From assembly GCF_019916025.1 (NCBI RefSeq), contig NZ_CP079737.1, positions 682,001 through 746,000 of the forward strand: a stretch of DNA of 64,000 bases. The letters run 5' to 3'. Positions 7,658 to 16,771 of this stretch are shown piece after piece. Source of the stretch: Paraclostridium bifermentans (GTDB taxonomy: Bacteria; Bacillota; Clostridia; Peptostreptococcales; Peptostreptococcaceae). Within the stretch, counting starts at the first letter, position 1. Each line of letters opens with the position of its first letter. Below the pieces are notes generated by a model. It was not told the origin of the DNA. It worked only from the letters and a program-made list of their open reading frames with translations, and searched no databases. The translations under genes were made by a program, and so were the position numbers.

Positions 7658-8944
7658 ATGAGAAGGCCAATATTTATAACGTTTTGTATAATGATAAGTA
7701 TAAGCTTTATTGTTACAAGTTTTTATACAAATGAAGATTATAAAAATGATAAAAATTGTACTATAGAAATGGAAGGGCTAGTTAAAAATAAAGTAAATAA
7801 AAATAATTATGTCCAATACCAGATTGAAGATTATTTAATAAATGATTATTCTAATAAAATAGATATAAAGCCAGGTCAAATTATAAGCTTTAAAGGGGCG
7901 TTAAAAAAACATGAAAACTTTAAGGATGAAAAATTTGATTATAGTAGGTATCTAAAAAGCAAAGGGTATAAAGGGATTGTAGAAATAAATGATTATAAAA
8001 TTATTGGAGATAATTTTATTTATATCAAATTGTTTAAAATAAAAGATAAAATAAGTAAAACAATAAAGTATTTATATAAAGACAAATCTAAATTTATAAA
8101 TTCAATAATTTTAGGTGAAAAAGAAGGGATAGATTCAGAAGTAAATGAAATTTTTTCTAAAACTGGAGTAAGTCATATTTTAGCTTTATCAGGACTTCAT
8201 GTAAGCATACTTATAACTATAATTGGATTTAGCTTTGGGAAAATAAACAATTTGCTTAAATTTGCTTTTTTAGCTTTTATACTGTGGAGCTACAGTATTA
8301 TGGTTGGACAATCTCCGTCCATAATAAGAGCTATAGTTTGCAGCTTGATATCTTATTTGGCAATTTTTGTAGAAAAAAGGTCAGATAGTATAAATAACCT
8401 GTCTATTGTAGGTATTTCCTTAATAATAAATAATCCTTATGTGATTTATAATATAAGTTTCCAATTGTCTTTTCTTGCAACATTGTCTATAATATACTTC
8501 TATGGTTATATAAATGGAAAAATAAAAGTTAAGACCGTATCTCTTACTTTAGCGGCTAATATATTAACATCTCCAATAGTATATTTATATTTTAAAAATA
8601 TATCTATTGTATGTATAGTTAGTAATATAGTAGTTGTACCACTTTTAAGTATAATTATATACATTAGCATTTTAAGTGCTATAGTATTGCCGTTTAGTTT
8701 AATTTTAACTAAAATAATGGTTGGGATTAACACAAGTATAATTGATTTTATATATATGACATTAGAATTTTTATATAATATAAATGGAAGCTTTATTGAA
8801 TTTGAAAATTCTAATGAAATTTTAGTTATTGTATATTACATTTTAGTAGGAATTTTTATGATATATAAAGAAATAAAAACGATAAAGGAGCAAAGAAATG
8901 AATTACAAGGATATCATCAAGAGCATGAACAACAACGAATTTAA
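7658..8944 (+). CDS. comEC: ComEC/Rec2-family membrane channel without the hydrolase domain
   Basis: About 428 residues from the ATG at 7658, chosen because TAGGAG lies 7 bases upstream; an ATG six codons earlier has no such site. N-terminal OB-like DUF4131 region (residues ~25-120) is followed by the Competence domain: ILGEKEGIDSEVNEIFSKTGVSHILALSGLHVS (split signature ILALSGLH), then about eight hydrophobic helices. Full ComEC proteins are 700-800 residues and end in a metallo-beta-lactamase domain; here the protein stops after the channel. The separate MBL lipoprotein at 4513-5337 could supply that function. The 3' end overlaps holA by 47 bases. The position upstream of holA, rpsT, gpr and lepA matches Bacillus comEC. 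Confidence 0.85.
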   Translation: MRRPIFITFCIMISISFIVTSFYTNEDYKNDKNCTIEMEGLVKNKVNKNNYVQYQIEDYLINDYSNKIDIKPGQIISFKGALKKHENFKDEKFDYSRYLKSKGYKGIVEINDYKIIGDNFIYIKLFKIKDKISKTIKYLYKDKSKFINSIILGEKEGIDSEVNEIFSKTGVSHILALSGLHVSILITIIGFSFGKINNLLKFAFLAFILWSYSIMVGQSPSIIRAIVCSLISYLAIFVEKRSDSINNLSIVGISLIINNPYVIYNISFQLSFLATLSIIYFYGYINGKIKVKTVSLTLAANILTSPIVYLYFKNISIVCIVSNIVVVPLLSIIIYISILSAIVLPFSLILTKIMVGINTSIIDFIYMTLEFLYNINGSFIEFENSNEILVIVYYILVGIFMIYKEIKTIKEQRNELQGYHQEHEQQRI

Positions 8945-9929
8945 AAATGTATATCTTTTTTATGGAAGAGAGTTTTATTTAATAGAAAATGTAATCAAAA
9001 CTTGTAAAAAAAGTTTGAATGAAAGTATGATAGATTTTAACCTAGATATCCTTGATGGAAAAGAACTGACATTAGATCAAATTTTAAGCAATGCAGAAAC
9101 ACTTCCATTTATGGATGAGAGGAAAATTTTAATAATAAAAGATTTTGAATTACTAAAGGGAAAGAAAAAAAACTTTTCAGATAGTGATGAAAGTGAGCTT
9201 ATAGAATATATTGAAAAAGTACCTAGCACAACGGTTATAGTTTTCTTAGTTTATGGAGATGTAGATAAAAGAAAAAGTTTAGTTAAAAAAATCAACAAAG
9301 TTGGAATAGTTAATCATTGCGATAAGTTAAGTGATATGGATTTATTCAAATGGGTAAAGAATAGATTCAAGCAAAATGAAGTATATATAAATGATTCTGA
9401 AATCATGTATTTTATAGAGCAAGAAGGATATAGAGATAAAAACAGTGAAAAGACATTATCTGATTTACAAAACGAAATAAATAAAATAGCTTCATTTGTA
9501 GGCAAAGGAAATAATGTAACAAAAGCTATTATTGATAAATTATCTCAAAAGAAAGTTGAAAATGATATATTTAAACTAATTGATGAGATTGGAAATAAAA
9601 ATTCATCACATGCAATGAAAATAGTAACGGATATGATTTTAGAAGGGGAATCTGTTCTTGGTATATTTGCTATGGTTTCAAAGCAATTTAAATTAGTAAT
9701 GCAGGCAAGGCAATTACAAAACCAAGGGTATTCATCTAAAGTTATAGCTGAAAAACTATCAGCACATCCATTTGTAGTTACTAAGGCTTTAAAACAGGGG
9801 AGACTATTTGCTGATGAAGCTGTAGTTGATATGTTAAATTTTATATTAGAAAGTGATTTTAAAATAAAGAATGGACTAATGAAAGATAATTTAGCGGTAG
9901 AGATACTTGTAAGCAAGTATTGTCAATAA
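8898..9929 (+). CDS. holA: DNA polymerase III subunit delta
   Basis: 343 residues, normal length. This clamp-loader subunit opens the sliding clamp. N-terminal VYLFYGREFYLIEN, PFMDERKILIIKDFE and the C-terminal helical collar region (KQFKLVMQARQLQNQGYSSKVIAEKLSAHPF style) are typical of HolA/YqeN. ATG 8898 has AAAGGAG 7 bases upstream, so the 47-base overlap with comEC is real and suggests translational coupling. Followed by a long inverted repeat. Confidence 0.95.
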   Translation: MNYKDIIKSMNNNEFKNVYLFYGREFYLIENVIKTCKKSLNESMIDFNLDILDGKELTLDQILSNAETLPFMDERKILIIKDFELLKGKKKNFSDSDESELIEYIEKVPSTTVIVFLVYGDVDKRKSLVKKINKVGIVNHCDKLSDMDLFKWVKNRFKQNEVYINDSEIMYFIEQEGYRDKNSEKTLSDLQNEINKIASFVGKGNNVTKAIIDKLSQKKVENDIFKLIDEIGNKNSSHAMKIVTDMILEGESVLGIFAMVSKQFKLVMQARQLQNQGYSSKVIAEKLSAHPFVVTKALKQGRLFADEAVVDMLNFILESDFKIKNGLMKDNLAVEILVSKYCQ

Positions 9930-10079
9930 GGAATTGTTCAAAAGATTTAATATGTAGTTAGTTTTAGTATTGTTTAAAAATTTATCCATATGAAACTTTG
10001 AAGATAATTAAAGTATAGGGTAAATTCTTAAATAATACTTAACTAGTTTACTATTAATCTAGAATTTGAATAATTCCTT
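9928..10079. repeat. Long intergenic inverted repeat (element E)
   Basis: Outer arms 9928-9942 and 10065-10079 pair with one mismatch. Further imperfect pairing continues inwards through AGATTTAATA/TATTAATCT and a stretch around 9955-9985 with 10010-10050, ending in a small ACTTT/AAAGT tip near 9995. The whole 150 bp can fold into one hairpin. It starts on the holA stop codon. It resembles elements A-D in size but lacks their AA-bulged tip, so it may be a degenerate member or unrelated. Confidence 0.55.
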
Positions 10080-10128
10080 ATTTTTTATGCTTAAGGAAAT
10101 TATACTTAATTAAATTTTGTTGGTAACT

Positions 10129-10215
10129 TATGTAACATAGTGATACCAATGTTTTGGTGAAAGTAAAAAATGACATCTTGAGCAACGGACGGAGTCGTTG
10201 GCGACATGAGAGAAG
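10129..10215. repeat. Second inverted-repeat region between holA and rpsT
   Basis: A stem TTGGTAAC..ATGT with ACAT..TACCAA covers about 10129-10159. It is followed by a locally GC-rich hairpin CAACG-GACGGAGT-CGTTG (about 10183-10200) flanked by near-direct repeats GACATCTTGAG and GACATGAG. The 9930-10260 stretch holds no credible gene; a weak minus-strand frame across it has no family features. Confidence 0.45.
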
Positions 10216-10249
10216 CAAATTTTTTATATGTAGTTTTAAATAAACAGAA

Positions 10250-10285
10250 AAAGACCCTTGATTAAAATCAAGGGTCAATATCTAT
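10250..10285 (-). terminator. Terminator after rpsT
   Basis: GACCCTTGAT / ATCAAGGGTC stem (10254-10277) read on the minus strand, followed on that strand by TTTTTC. Confidence 0.88.
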
Positions 10286-10297
10286 TTTAAACGGGAA

Positions 10298-10564
10298 TTA
10301 AGCGTTCATTCCGTTTAACTTTTGAGCTAACTTAGCTACTTTTCTAGCTGCAGCGTTCTTGTGTATAGTTCCTTTAGAAGCTACTTGAGATATTCTCTTT
10401 TGAGCGTATTGGAATCTAGCAGCAGCCTCTTCTCTGTTTCCTGCAGTAACAGCTTCTTCGAACTTTCTTATTGCAGTTTTTATTTGAGATTTTCTAGCTC
10501 TGTTTAAAGCAGTTTTCTTCTCGATAACTTTTATTCTTTTCTTTGCTGATTTTATGTTTGCCAT
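10298..10564 (-). CDS. rpsT: Small ribosomal subunit protein bS20
   Basis: 88 residues from the ATG at 10562-10564; GAGGGGGTG lies just upstream, so a GTG three codons earlier belongs to the ribosome site. Begins [13 protein letters not shown] and is very Lys/Arg/Ala rich, as in all bS20 proteins, which bind 16S rRNA early in 30S assembly. It faces holA across the inverted repeats and is divergent from gpr, the usual Firmicute arrangement. Confidence 0.98.
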   Translation of the reverse strand: MANIKSAKKRIKVIEKKTALNRARKSQIKTAIRKFEEAVTAGNREEAAARFQYAQKRISQVASKGTIHKNAAARKVAKLAQKLNGMNA

Positions 10565-10839
10565 CTGGTTCACCCCCTCGTGAGTAGTTTATATTATTCA
10601 TCGTCAACATATTAGATTTTAACAGAAATAAATCTAAAAATCAAGGATAATTATTATTAACTTTTTTAATATCTTTCCATTTGACTTTTTAGATTATAAC
10701 CCAAATCAAAATATTTTACAACCTACAAATTAATTATTCTAAAAAAAATTAAATTAAATTTATTTGGTTATAAAATTATAAAATTTGTTAACAATGTTTA
10801 GTATGATTAAATTTAAACTTTTAAAATGGAGGAAGTTTT

Positions 10840-11796
10840 ATGATAAGTTTAAGAACTGATTTAGCTCTAGAAGCTAGAGAAATATATGAACAAGGTAATG
10901 ATGGAAGTAATATACCTGGAGTTAAAATAGATACAAAAGAATTAGATGATTGTATTGTAACTAAAGTTGAAGTATTAGATGAACAAGGCTCTCAAATTAT
11001 GAACAAGGGGATAGGGATTTACACGACTATAGAAAGTAAGTTAATGAAATATGATGATGATGAATCTAGAGAGCAGGTAACTGAATATTTAAAAGATGAA
11101 CTAATAGATATACTTGGAACTGATAAAACTAAAAAGACATTAGTTATAGGGCTTGGTAACTGGAATATAACATCAGATGCATTAGGACCGAAAGCTGTTT
11201 CTAAAACTCTAGTAACTAGACATATATTTAAAAACTACAACAAAGAATATGATGATGATTTTACAGAAGTTGCAGGTCTTAGTCCTGGGGTAATGGGAAT
11301 TACAGGTATAGAGACAAGCGAGATTGTAAAATCAATAGTTGATATGATAAAGCCTGATAGAGTTATAGCAATAGATGCCTTAGCTTCAAGAAAAATGGAG
11401 AGAGTAAACTCTACGATACAAATTTCAACAGCTGGAATTTCACCTGGAGGAGGGGTTGGTAATAAACGAAAAGCATTAAATAAAGACTATTTAGGGGTAG
11501 ATGTAATAGCGATAGGAGTTCCAACAGTAGTTGATGCTGCAACATTAACTAGTGATGTACTTGACCTTGCAATTGATAATCTTATGGAACAATCCAAAGA
11601 AAGCAAAGATTTTTACAACATGCTAAAACAGTTAAAAGAAGAAGAAAAATATCATTTTATAAGAGAATCATTAGAACCATATGATAAGAATTTAATAGTT
11701 ACACCAAAAGATATAGATGATACGATTGAAAATCTAGCAGTAATAATAAGCGAAGGCTTAAATAGATCGCTTCATCCTGGGAGAATTGTAAATTAA
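10840..11796 (+). CDS. gpr: GPR germination endopeptidase
   Basis: 318 residues. It degrades small acid-soluble spore proteins at germination (peptidase family A25). Typical features are the start MISLRTDLALEARE, VIGLGNWNITSDALGPKAV, the ETSEIVKSI region and DALASRKMERVNSTIQISTAGISPGGGVGNKR. It is made as a zymogen with a short N-terminal propeptide. Strong RBS GGAGGAAG. It precedes spoIIP by 12 bp. A sigma-G promoter is expected upstream but I could not place one with confidence in the very AT-rich 265-bp gap. Confidence 0.97.
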   Translation: MISLRTDLALEAREIYEQGNDGSNIPGVKIDTKELDDCIVTKVEVLDEQGSQIMNKGIGIYTTIESKLMKYDDDESREQVTEYLKDELIDILGTDKTKKTLVIGLGNWNITSDALGPKAVSKTLVTRHIFKNYNKEYDDDFTEVAGLSPGVMGITGIETSEIVKSIVDMIKPDRVIAIDALASRKMERVNSTIQISTAGISPGGGVGNKRKALNKDYLGVDVIAIGVPTVVDAATLTSDVLDLAIDNLMEQSKESKDFYNMLKQLKEEEKYHFIRESLEPYDKNLIVTPKDIDDTIENLAVIISEGLNRSLHPGRIVN

Positions 11797-11808
11797 GGAG
11801 GATATAAT

Positions 11809-12780
11809 ATGAGAAGAAAAGTTGCTAGTTTGAGCATTTTAACCTGTGTTATATGTGGGTTATGTTTTAAAACATCGTATGCACTAAATGAAGATGAGTT
11901 TTTAAAATTTCTTATAAATACAAGTTATCCAGAGACTAAGGTAGATACACCTAAATCTGAAAATGAAAAGGAAGCAAGTAAAGCGGAAAATAAATCAGAA
12001 AAAAAATCTACAAATAAAGAAGATGAATTTGTAAAGATGTATGTAGGAGAAGAAAATGTTCCTAAAGTTGAGGATTCATCCAAAAAAGAAAAAACTACAG
12101 AGACGGCATCTACAAGTAGCAAATATGTAGATAATGTATTAGCGACAAAAGATCAACCTCAAATTCTTATATATCATACTCATGGAGGAGAAACTTATGT
12201 AAATTCTCCAACTGGAAATTATCACTCTTATGATAAAGAAAATGCTACCCTTGAAATTGGAGCACTTTTAACTCAAGAATTAGATAAAAGAGGAAGATCT
12301 GTAGTTCACAATACTACTTACCATGATATGCCGGAGTTTACAGGTGCATATAGTAGAAGTTTAAAAACTATAGAAACAATGAAGGCAAAATATAAAAGCA
12401 TTGATGTAATAATAGATTTACATAGAGATGGTAGAGATATAGCAAGTGAAAAAGCTAAGAAAGATTTCCATGATGCATGTACAACTAAAATAAATGGAGA
12501 AAATGTTGCTAAATTTTTATTTGTTGTAGGTGAAAAGAGTGAGAACTATTCTAACAATTTACAATTAGCAAAAGAAATTACAGCATTTGCTGAAAGTAAA
12601 TACCCAGGAATAACAAGACCAGTAGTTAAAAAGCCAAAAGCAAAATTCAATCAATATAAGTCAGATAAGCCATTGTTACTAGAAGTAGGAGGAAATGCAA
12701 ACACTATAGAAGAAGCACAAGCATCAGTTAAATATATTGCAGAAGTAATAGATGAATTTTTAAAAGAAAAAGGTATGTAG
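11809..12780 (+). CDS. spoIIP: Stage II sporulation protein P
   Basis: 323 residues. SpoIIP is the amidase and endopeptidase that, with SpoIID and SpoIIM, thins septal peptidoglycan to drive engulfment. N-terminal signal segment (residues ~5-25), a Lys/Glu/Ser-rich linker (~40-105), then the Amidase_3-like domain: ILIYHTHGGETY with metal-binding His and Glu, IDVIIDLHRDGR and the C-terminal LLLEVGGNANTIEEA. It sits between gpr and the small membrane gene, as in Bacillus. Confidence 0.96.
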   Translation: MRRKVASLSILTCVICGLCFKTSYALNEDEFLKFLINTSYPETKVDTPKSENEKEASKAENKSEKKSTNKEDEFVKMYVGEENVPKVEDSSKKEKTTETASTSSKYVDNVLATKDQPQILIYHTHGGETYVNSPTGNYHSYDKENATLEIGALLTQELDKRGRSVVHNTTYHDMPEFTGAYSRSLKTIETMKAKYKSIDVIIDLHRDGRDIASEKAKKDFHDACTTKINGENVAKFLFVVGEKSENYSNNLQLAKEITAFAESKYPGITRPVVKKPKAKFNQYKSDKPLLLEVGGNANTIEEAQASVKYIAEVIDEFLKEKGM

Positions 12781-12789
12781 GATAAAACT

Positions 12790-13047
12790 ATGAGCCGAAT
12801 AGAACGTAAAAAAGAGGAAAAGATTAAAAAGCTATCTAGAAGGCCTATATATAGAGGAATGTTTATATTAACTATGGTTTGTGTAATAAGTGTATGCATA
12901 TTTTTAGTGGATAAAGAGGCTACACTTATGATAGGAAAGATAGATAAGTACAACATAGAAGTTTTTATAGAAAACTTAAATGGTTCATTTATGAAAACTG
13001 TAAAAGATGTAGAAGAAAAAATAAGCAAACTTAATAATTTAAGATAA
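12790..13047 (+). CDS. Small single-pass membrane protein in the yqxA position
   Basis: 85 residues. Strongly basic N terminus (RIERKKEEKIKKLSRR), one transmembrane helix (residues ~24-41), then a hydrophilic tail. I do not recognise the family. It lies 9 bp after spoIIP and before lepA, the place occupied in Bacillus by yqxA (a DUF3679 membrane protein). Sequence relation to YqxA cannot be claimed, but position and topology suggest a sporulation-linked function. Confidence 0.75.
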   Translation: MSRIERKKEEKIKKLSRRPIYRGMFILTMVCVISVCIFLVDKEATLMIGKIDKYNIEVFIENLNGSFMKTVKDVEEKISKLNNLR

Positions 13048-13080
13048 ATTAGGGTTATCGATACGATAGCCCTAATATTA
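13047..13080 (+). terminator. Terminator after the gpr-spoIIP operon
   Basis: Stem TTAGGGTTATCG / CGATAGCCCTAA followed by a broken T-rich stretch. Confidence 0.75.
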
Positions 13081-13180
13081 TTTTAAGAACCTTTGTTTAA
13101 ATTGTTGTATCAATATTTACATAATTGCGGATATATTATAAAATAAAAGTTATGATAATAATAAAAAGGAGGAATAAAAG

Positions 13181-14986
13181 GTGGACAGCAAACAAAGTAG
13201 AACGAGAAATTTTAGTATAATAGCGCATATAGACCATGGAAAGTCTACCTTAGCAGATAGATTAATTCAACATACAGGACTTGTTAGTGAAAGAGAGATG
13301 AAAGATCAGTTATTAGATAACATGGATCTTGAAAGAGAAAGAGGAATCACTATAAAGCTTCAAAATATTAGATTAGTTTATAAGGCTAAGGACGGACAAG
13401 AGTATTACTTAAACTTAATAGATACTCCAGGACATGTAGACTTCAACTATGAGGTTTCAAGAAGTTTAGCAGCTTGTGAAGGGGCATTACTTGTAGTAGA
13501 TGCAGCTCAAGGTGTTGAAGCTCAGACATTAGCAAATGTTTATCTAGCAATAGATCAAGATTTAGAAATATTACCAGTTATAAATAAAATAGATTTACCA
13601 AGTGCAAGACCAGATGAAATAAAAACAGAAATAGAAGATATAATAGGGCTTGATGCAAGTGAAGCTCCACTTATATCAGCTAAAAGTGGATTAAACATAG
13701 AAGATGTACTAGAAGCTATAGTTAAAAATGTTCCAGCACCACAAGGTGATAAAGAAGCTCCTTTAAAAGCATTAATATTTGACTCATATTATGATGCATA
13801 TAAAGGGGTTGTAGCATACGTTAGAGTATATGAGGGAACAGTTAAAAAAGGTATGACTATAAAAATGATGAACACTAATAAAAAGTTTGAAGTAACTGAA
13901 GTTGGTGTTATGGCTCCAGGACAAAGAGAGTTAGATGAGTTAAGTGCTGGAGATGTTGGATACATTGCAGCTAGTATAAAAGATATAAGAAGTTGTTGTG
14001 TCGGAGATACAATAACTGATGCTAACAACCCAACTGAAAATTCAATGCCAGGATATAAAAAGGCTACTCCAATGGTTTATTGTGGTATATACCCAGGTGA
14101 AGGAGAAAAGTACGAAAACGTAAGAGATGCTTTAGAGAAGCTACAAGTTAATGATGCAGCTCTTGAATTTGAAGCTGAAAGTTCAGCAGCATTAGGATTT
14201 GGATTTAGATGTGGATTCTTAGGACTATTACATATGGAGATAATCCAGGAGAGATTAGAAAGAGAATTCGATTTAGACATAATAACTACAGCACCATCTG
14301 TTATATATAAAGTAACAAAAACTGATGGGGAATTAGTTATGGTACAAAATCCAGCTAACTTACCAGAACGTGATGAGATACAAATGATAGAAGAGCCGAT
14401 GGTAAAAGGTGACATAATAGTTCCTAAAGACTATGTAGGTACAGTTATGGAACTTTGCCAAGAGAGACGTGGAGATATGATAAATATGGAATACATAGAT
14501 GAAAAAAGAGTAATGCTTCACTATGATCTTCCACTTAATGAAGTTGTTTATGATTTCTTCGATGCTCTAAAGTCTAGAACAAGAGGATATGGATCATTAG
14601 ATTACGAGTTAAAGGATTATGTTCCTTCTAAGCTTGTAAAATTAGATATATTAATAAACAAAGAACAAGTTGACGCACTTAGCTTTATAGTTCATGAAAG
14701 TAAAGCTTACTCAAGAGGGAAGTCAATGTGTGAAAAATTAAAAGGTGAAATACCTAGACATCAATTCCCAGTACCTATACAAGCTGCAGTTGGTAATAAG
14801 GTAATGGCTAGAGAAACTATAAGTGCACTTAGAAAAGACGTTCTTGCTAAGTGTTACGGTGGAGATATATCACGTAAAAAGAAACTTCTTGAAAAACAAA
14901 AAGAAGGTAAGAAACGTATGAGACAAATTGGATCTGTAGAAGTTCCACAAAAAGCGTTCATGTCTGTATTAAAATTAGATAGCTAA
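13181..14986 (+). CDS. lepA: Elongation factor 4 (LepA)
   Basis: 601 residues, GTG start with AAGGAGG upstream. Translational GTPase that back-translocates or remodels stalled ribosomes. G1 motif [10 protein letters not shown]3 DTPGHVDF, G4 NKIDLP, then EF-G-like domains II, III and V, and the LepA-specific C-terminal domain ending [21 protein letters not shown]. It has its own promoter region and terminator. Confidence 0.98.
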   Translation: MDSKQSRTRNFSIIAHIDHGKSTLADRLIQHTGLVSEREMKDQLLDNMDLERERGITIKLQNIRLVYKAKDGQEYYLNLIDTPGHVDFNYEVSRSLAACEGALLVVDAAQGVEAQTLANVYLAIDQDLEILPVINKIDLPSARPDEIKTEIEDIIGLDASEAPLISAKSGLNIEDVLEAIVKNVPAPQGDKEAPLKALIFDSYYDAYKGVVAYVRVYEGTVKKGMTIKMMNTNKKFEVTEVGVMAPGQRELDELSAGDVGYIAASIKDIRSCCVGDTITDANNPTENSMPGYKKATPMVYCGIYPGEGEKYENVRDALEKLQVNDAALEFEAESSAALGFGFRCGFLGLLHMEIIQERLEREFDLDIITTAPSVIYKVTKTDGELVMVQNPANLPERDEIQMIEEPMVKGDIIVPKDYVGTVMELCQERRGDMINMEYIDEKRVMLHYDLPLNEVVYDFFDALKSRTRGYGSLDYELKDYVPSKLVKLDILINKEQVDALSFIVHESKAYSRGKSMCEKLKGEIPRHQFPVPIQAAVGNKVMARETISALRKDVLAKCYGGDISRKKKLLEKQKEGKKRMRQIGSVEVPQKAFMSVLKLDS

Positions 14987-14993
14987 TTATTAT

Positions 14994-15027
14994 AAAATGA
15001 AGGGAATTTTCCCTTCATTTTTTTTGT
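14994..15027 (+). terminator. Terminator after lepA
   Basis: AAAATGAAGGG-AA-TT-CCCTTCATTTT type stem followed by a long T run. Confidence 0.9.
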
Positions 15028-15171
15028 AGAAATAATCAAAAAATGTAGAAAATTTAGTATAAAAACTAACCAAAATTTAATAAAATAATGAGGTAATGGT
15101 TATCCTAAATTATAAAATAAATAAATTTATTTAAACTACCGTAAAAAAAAAAATAAAAGTGTCGAAATGTA

Positions 15172-15200
15172 TTGTTATTTATAAAAAAATGTAGTAATAT
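15172..15200 (+). promoter_or_regulatory. Candidate promoter of the APC permease gene
   Basis: TTGTTA (15172-15177) and TAATAT (15195-15200) with 17-bp spacing. The rest of the 258-bp gap is A/T-rich with no recognised riboswitch. Confidence 0.5.
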
Positions 15201-15245
15201 TCATATTGGACATTTTAATAAAGCAAAAATATAAGGAGGAAAACG

Positions 15246-16577
15246 ATGAGCAACAAGGGACTTCAAAAAACTTTAGGTTTTTCGGCAGCGCTTTCTACAG
15301 TTGTTGGTATGGTTATAGGTGGAGGGGTATTCTTTAAACCTCAAGCTATATATTCAGCAACAGGTGGAGCACCAGGATTAGGTATGTTAGCATGGGTTAT
15401 AGCTGGTGTTATAACAATAGCAGCTGGACTTACAGCAGCAGAGGTATCTGCAGCAATACCAAAAACTGGTGGTATGATGATATATATCAAAGAGATATAT
15501 GGAGACAGATTAGGATTTTTAACAGGGTGGATGCAAGCGGTATTATTCTTCCCGGCGACAGCGGCAGCATTAGGTGTAATATTTGCTCAACAAGCAGCTA
15601 CTTTAATAGGTCAAAGTGAGACTAATATGGCAGTTGTATTACCAATAGCATTAGGAATTATATTATTTTTAGCAGTTTTAAACACAGTAGGATCTAAATT
15701 AGGTGGAACAATACAAACTGTAGCAACTATATGTAAATTAATACCATTAGCTGTTATAATAGTATTCGGATTTATAAATGGATCAGGAGATAACTCAATA
15801 ACAACTCCATTCATAGGTGAAAACTTATCTATGGGAGCTGTTTTAGGTCAAGTTTTAATAGCAGCATTATTCGCATATGATGGATGGATAAATGTTGGAT
15901 CTATAGCAGGAGAAATGAAAAACCCAGGTAAAGACTTACCAAAAGCTATAGTTGGTGGTTTATCAATAGTTATGGCTGTTTATGTAGTTATAAACTTAGC
16001 TTACTTATGGGTTGTACCAGCTAGTGAAATGGCAACAGTAAGTGCTCCAGCATCATTAGTTGCAGAAAGAATATTTGGACCAATGGGTGGTAAAATAGTA
16101 ACAGTTGGTATATTAATATCTGTATTCGGTGGATTAAATGGATACTTATTAACTGGACCTAGAGTATCTTACGCATTAGCTTGTGAAGGTACATTACCAG
16201 GAAGTAAAGCATTATGTAAGTTAAATAAAGGTGGAGTTCCAGCAAATGCAATATTCTTAATGGCAATACTTGCTTGTTTATATGCATTATCAGGACAATT
16301 CAACTTATTAACAGATTTAACAATATTCATAATATGGGTATTCTATGTATTAACTTTCATAGGAGTAATGAAGTTAAGAAAAGATCAACCAAACTTAGAA
16401 AGACCATACAGAGTGCCTTTATACCCAATAATACCATTAATAGCAATAGCTGGTGGATTATTCGTTATAGTTAACCAATTAATGAATAATACTTTAGTAG
16501 CTGCTGGTGGATTAATAGTTACGGCTATAGGGTTACCAGTTTACTCAGTAATGTCAAAAAAACAAAAAAATAATTAA
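15246..16577 (+). CDS. APC-superfamily amino acid permease (SteT/LAT-like)
   Basis: 443 residues with about 12 hydrophobic helices. The first helix carries VVGMVIGGGVFFKPQ, the unwound substrate-binding motif of the APC fold, and helix 6 has FAYDGWINVGSIAGEMKNPGKDLPKAI, both typical of the LAT group that includes the Ser/Thr exchanger SteT. It probably exchanges or takes up neutral amino acids; the exact substrate cannot be read from sequence. It is a single-gene unit inserted between lepA and hemW, which are neighbours in many Firmicutes. Codon use is strongly A-ending, consistent with high expression. Confidence 0.88.
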   Translation: MSNKGLQKTLGFSAALSTVVGMVIGGGVFFKPQAIYSATGGAPGLGMLAWVIAGVITIAAGLTAAEVSAAIPKTGGMMIYIKEIYGDRLGFLTGWMQAVLFFPATAAALGVIFAQQAATLIGQSETNMAVVLPIALGIILFLAVLNTVGSKLGGTIQTVATICKLIPLAVIIVFGFINGSGDNSITTPFIGENLSMGAVLGQVLIAALFAYDGWINVGSIAGEMKNPGKDLPKAIVGGLSIVMAVYVVINLAYLWVVPASEMATVSAPASLVAERIFGPMGGKIVTVGILISVFGGLNGYLLTGPRVSYALACEGTLPGSKALCKLNKGGVPANAIFLMAILACLYALSGQFNLLTDLTIFIIWVFYVLTFIGVMKLRKDQPNLERPYRVPLYPIIPLIAIAGGLFVIVNQLMNNTLVAAGGLIVTAIGLPVYSVMSKKQKNN

Positions 16578-16596
16578 TTAATTATTTAAAAATAGA

Positions 16597-16633
16597 TAAA
16601 AAAGAGATAGTAATTTTACTATCTCTTTTTTGT
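16597..16633 (+). terminator. Terminator after the APC permease gene
   Basis: AAAAAAGAGATAGTA, loop ATTT, TACTATCTCTTTTTT. Confidence 0.92.
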
Positions 16634-16771
16634 ATTTAAGAAAATTATTACTTGGTTTATATAGAAATTCAATAAAGGAATGTTTTATGTGAATTTTAGA
16701 TGAATAAGATTAGAATAGTTATGTTTTGAGGTATAATATATATAATTATATTTAAATATTAAGGAGTAATT

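Noticed and set aside
10078-10278. A minus-strand gene in the holA-rpsT gap
   Set aside because: The frame lies across several hairpins and the rpsT terminator, with no ribosome site or recognisable protein pattern.
14987-15245. A riboswitch or T-box before the APC permease
   Set aside because: The gap is A/T-rich with only a short GGTAATGGTTATCC-like stem; no T-box, SAM or lysine riboswitch pattern was recognisable.
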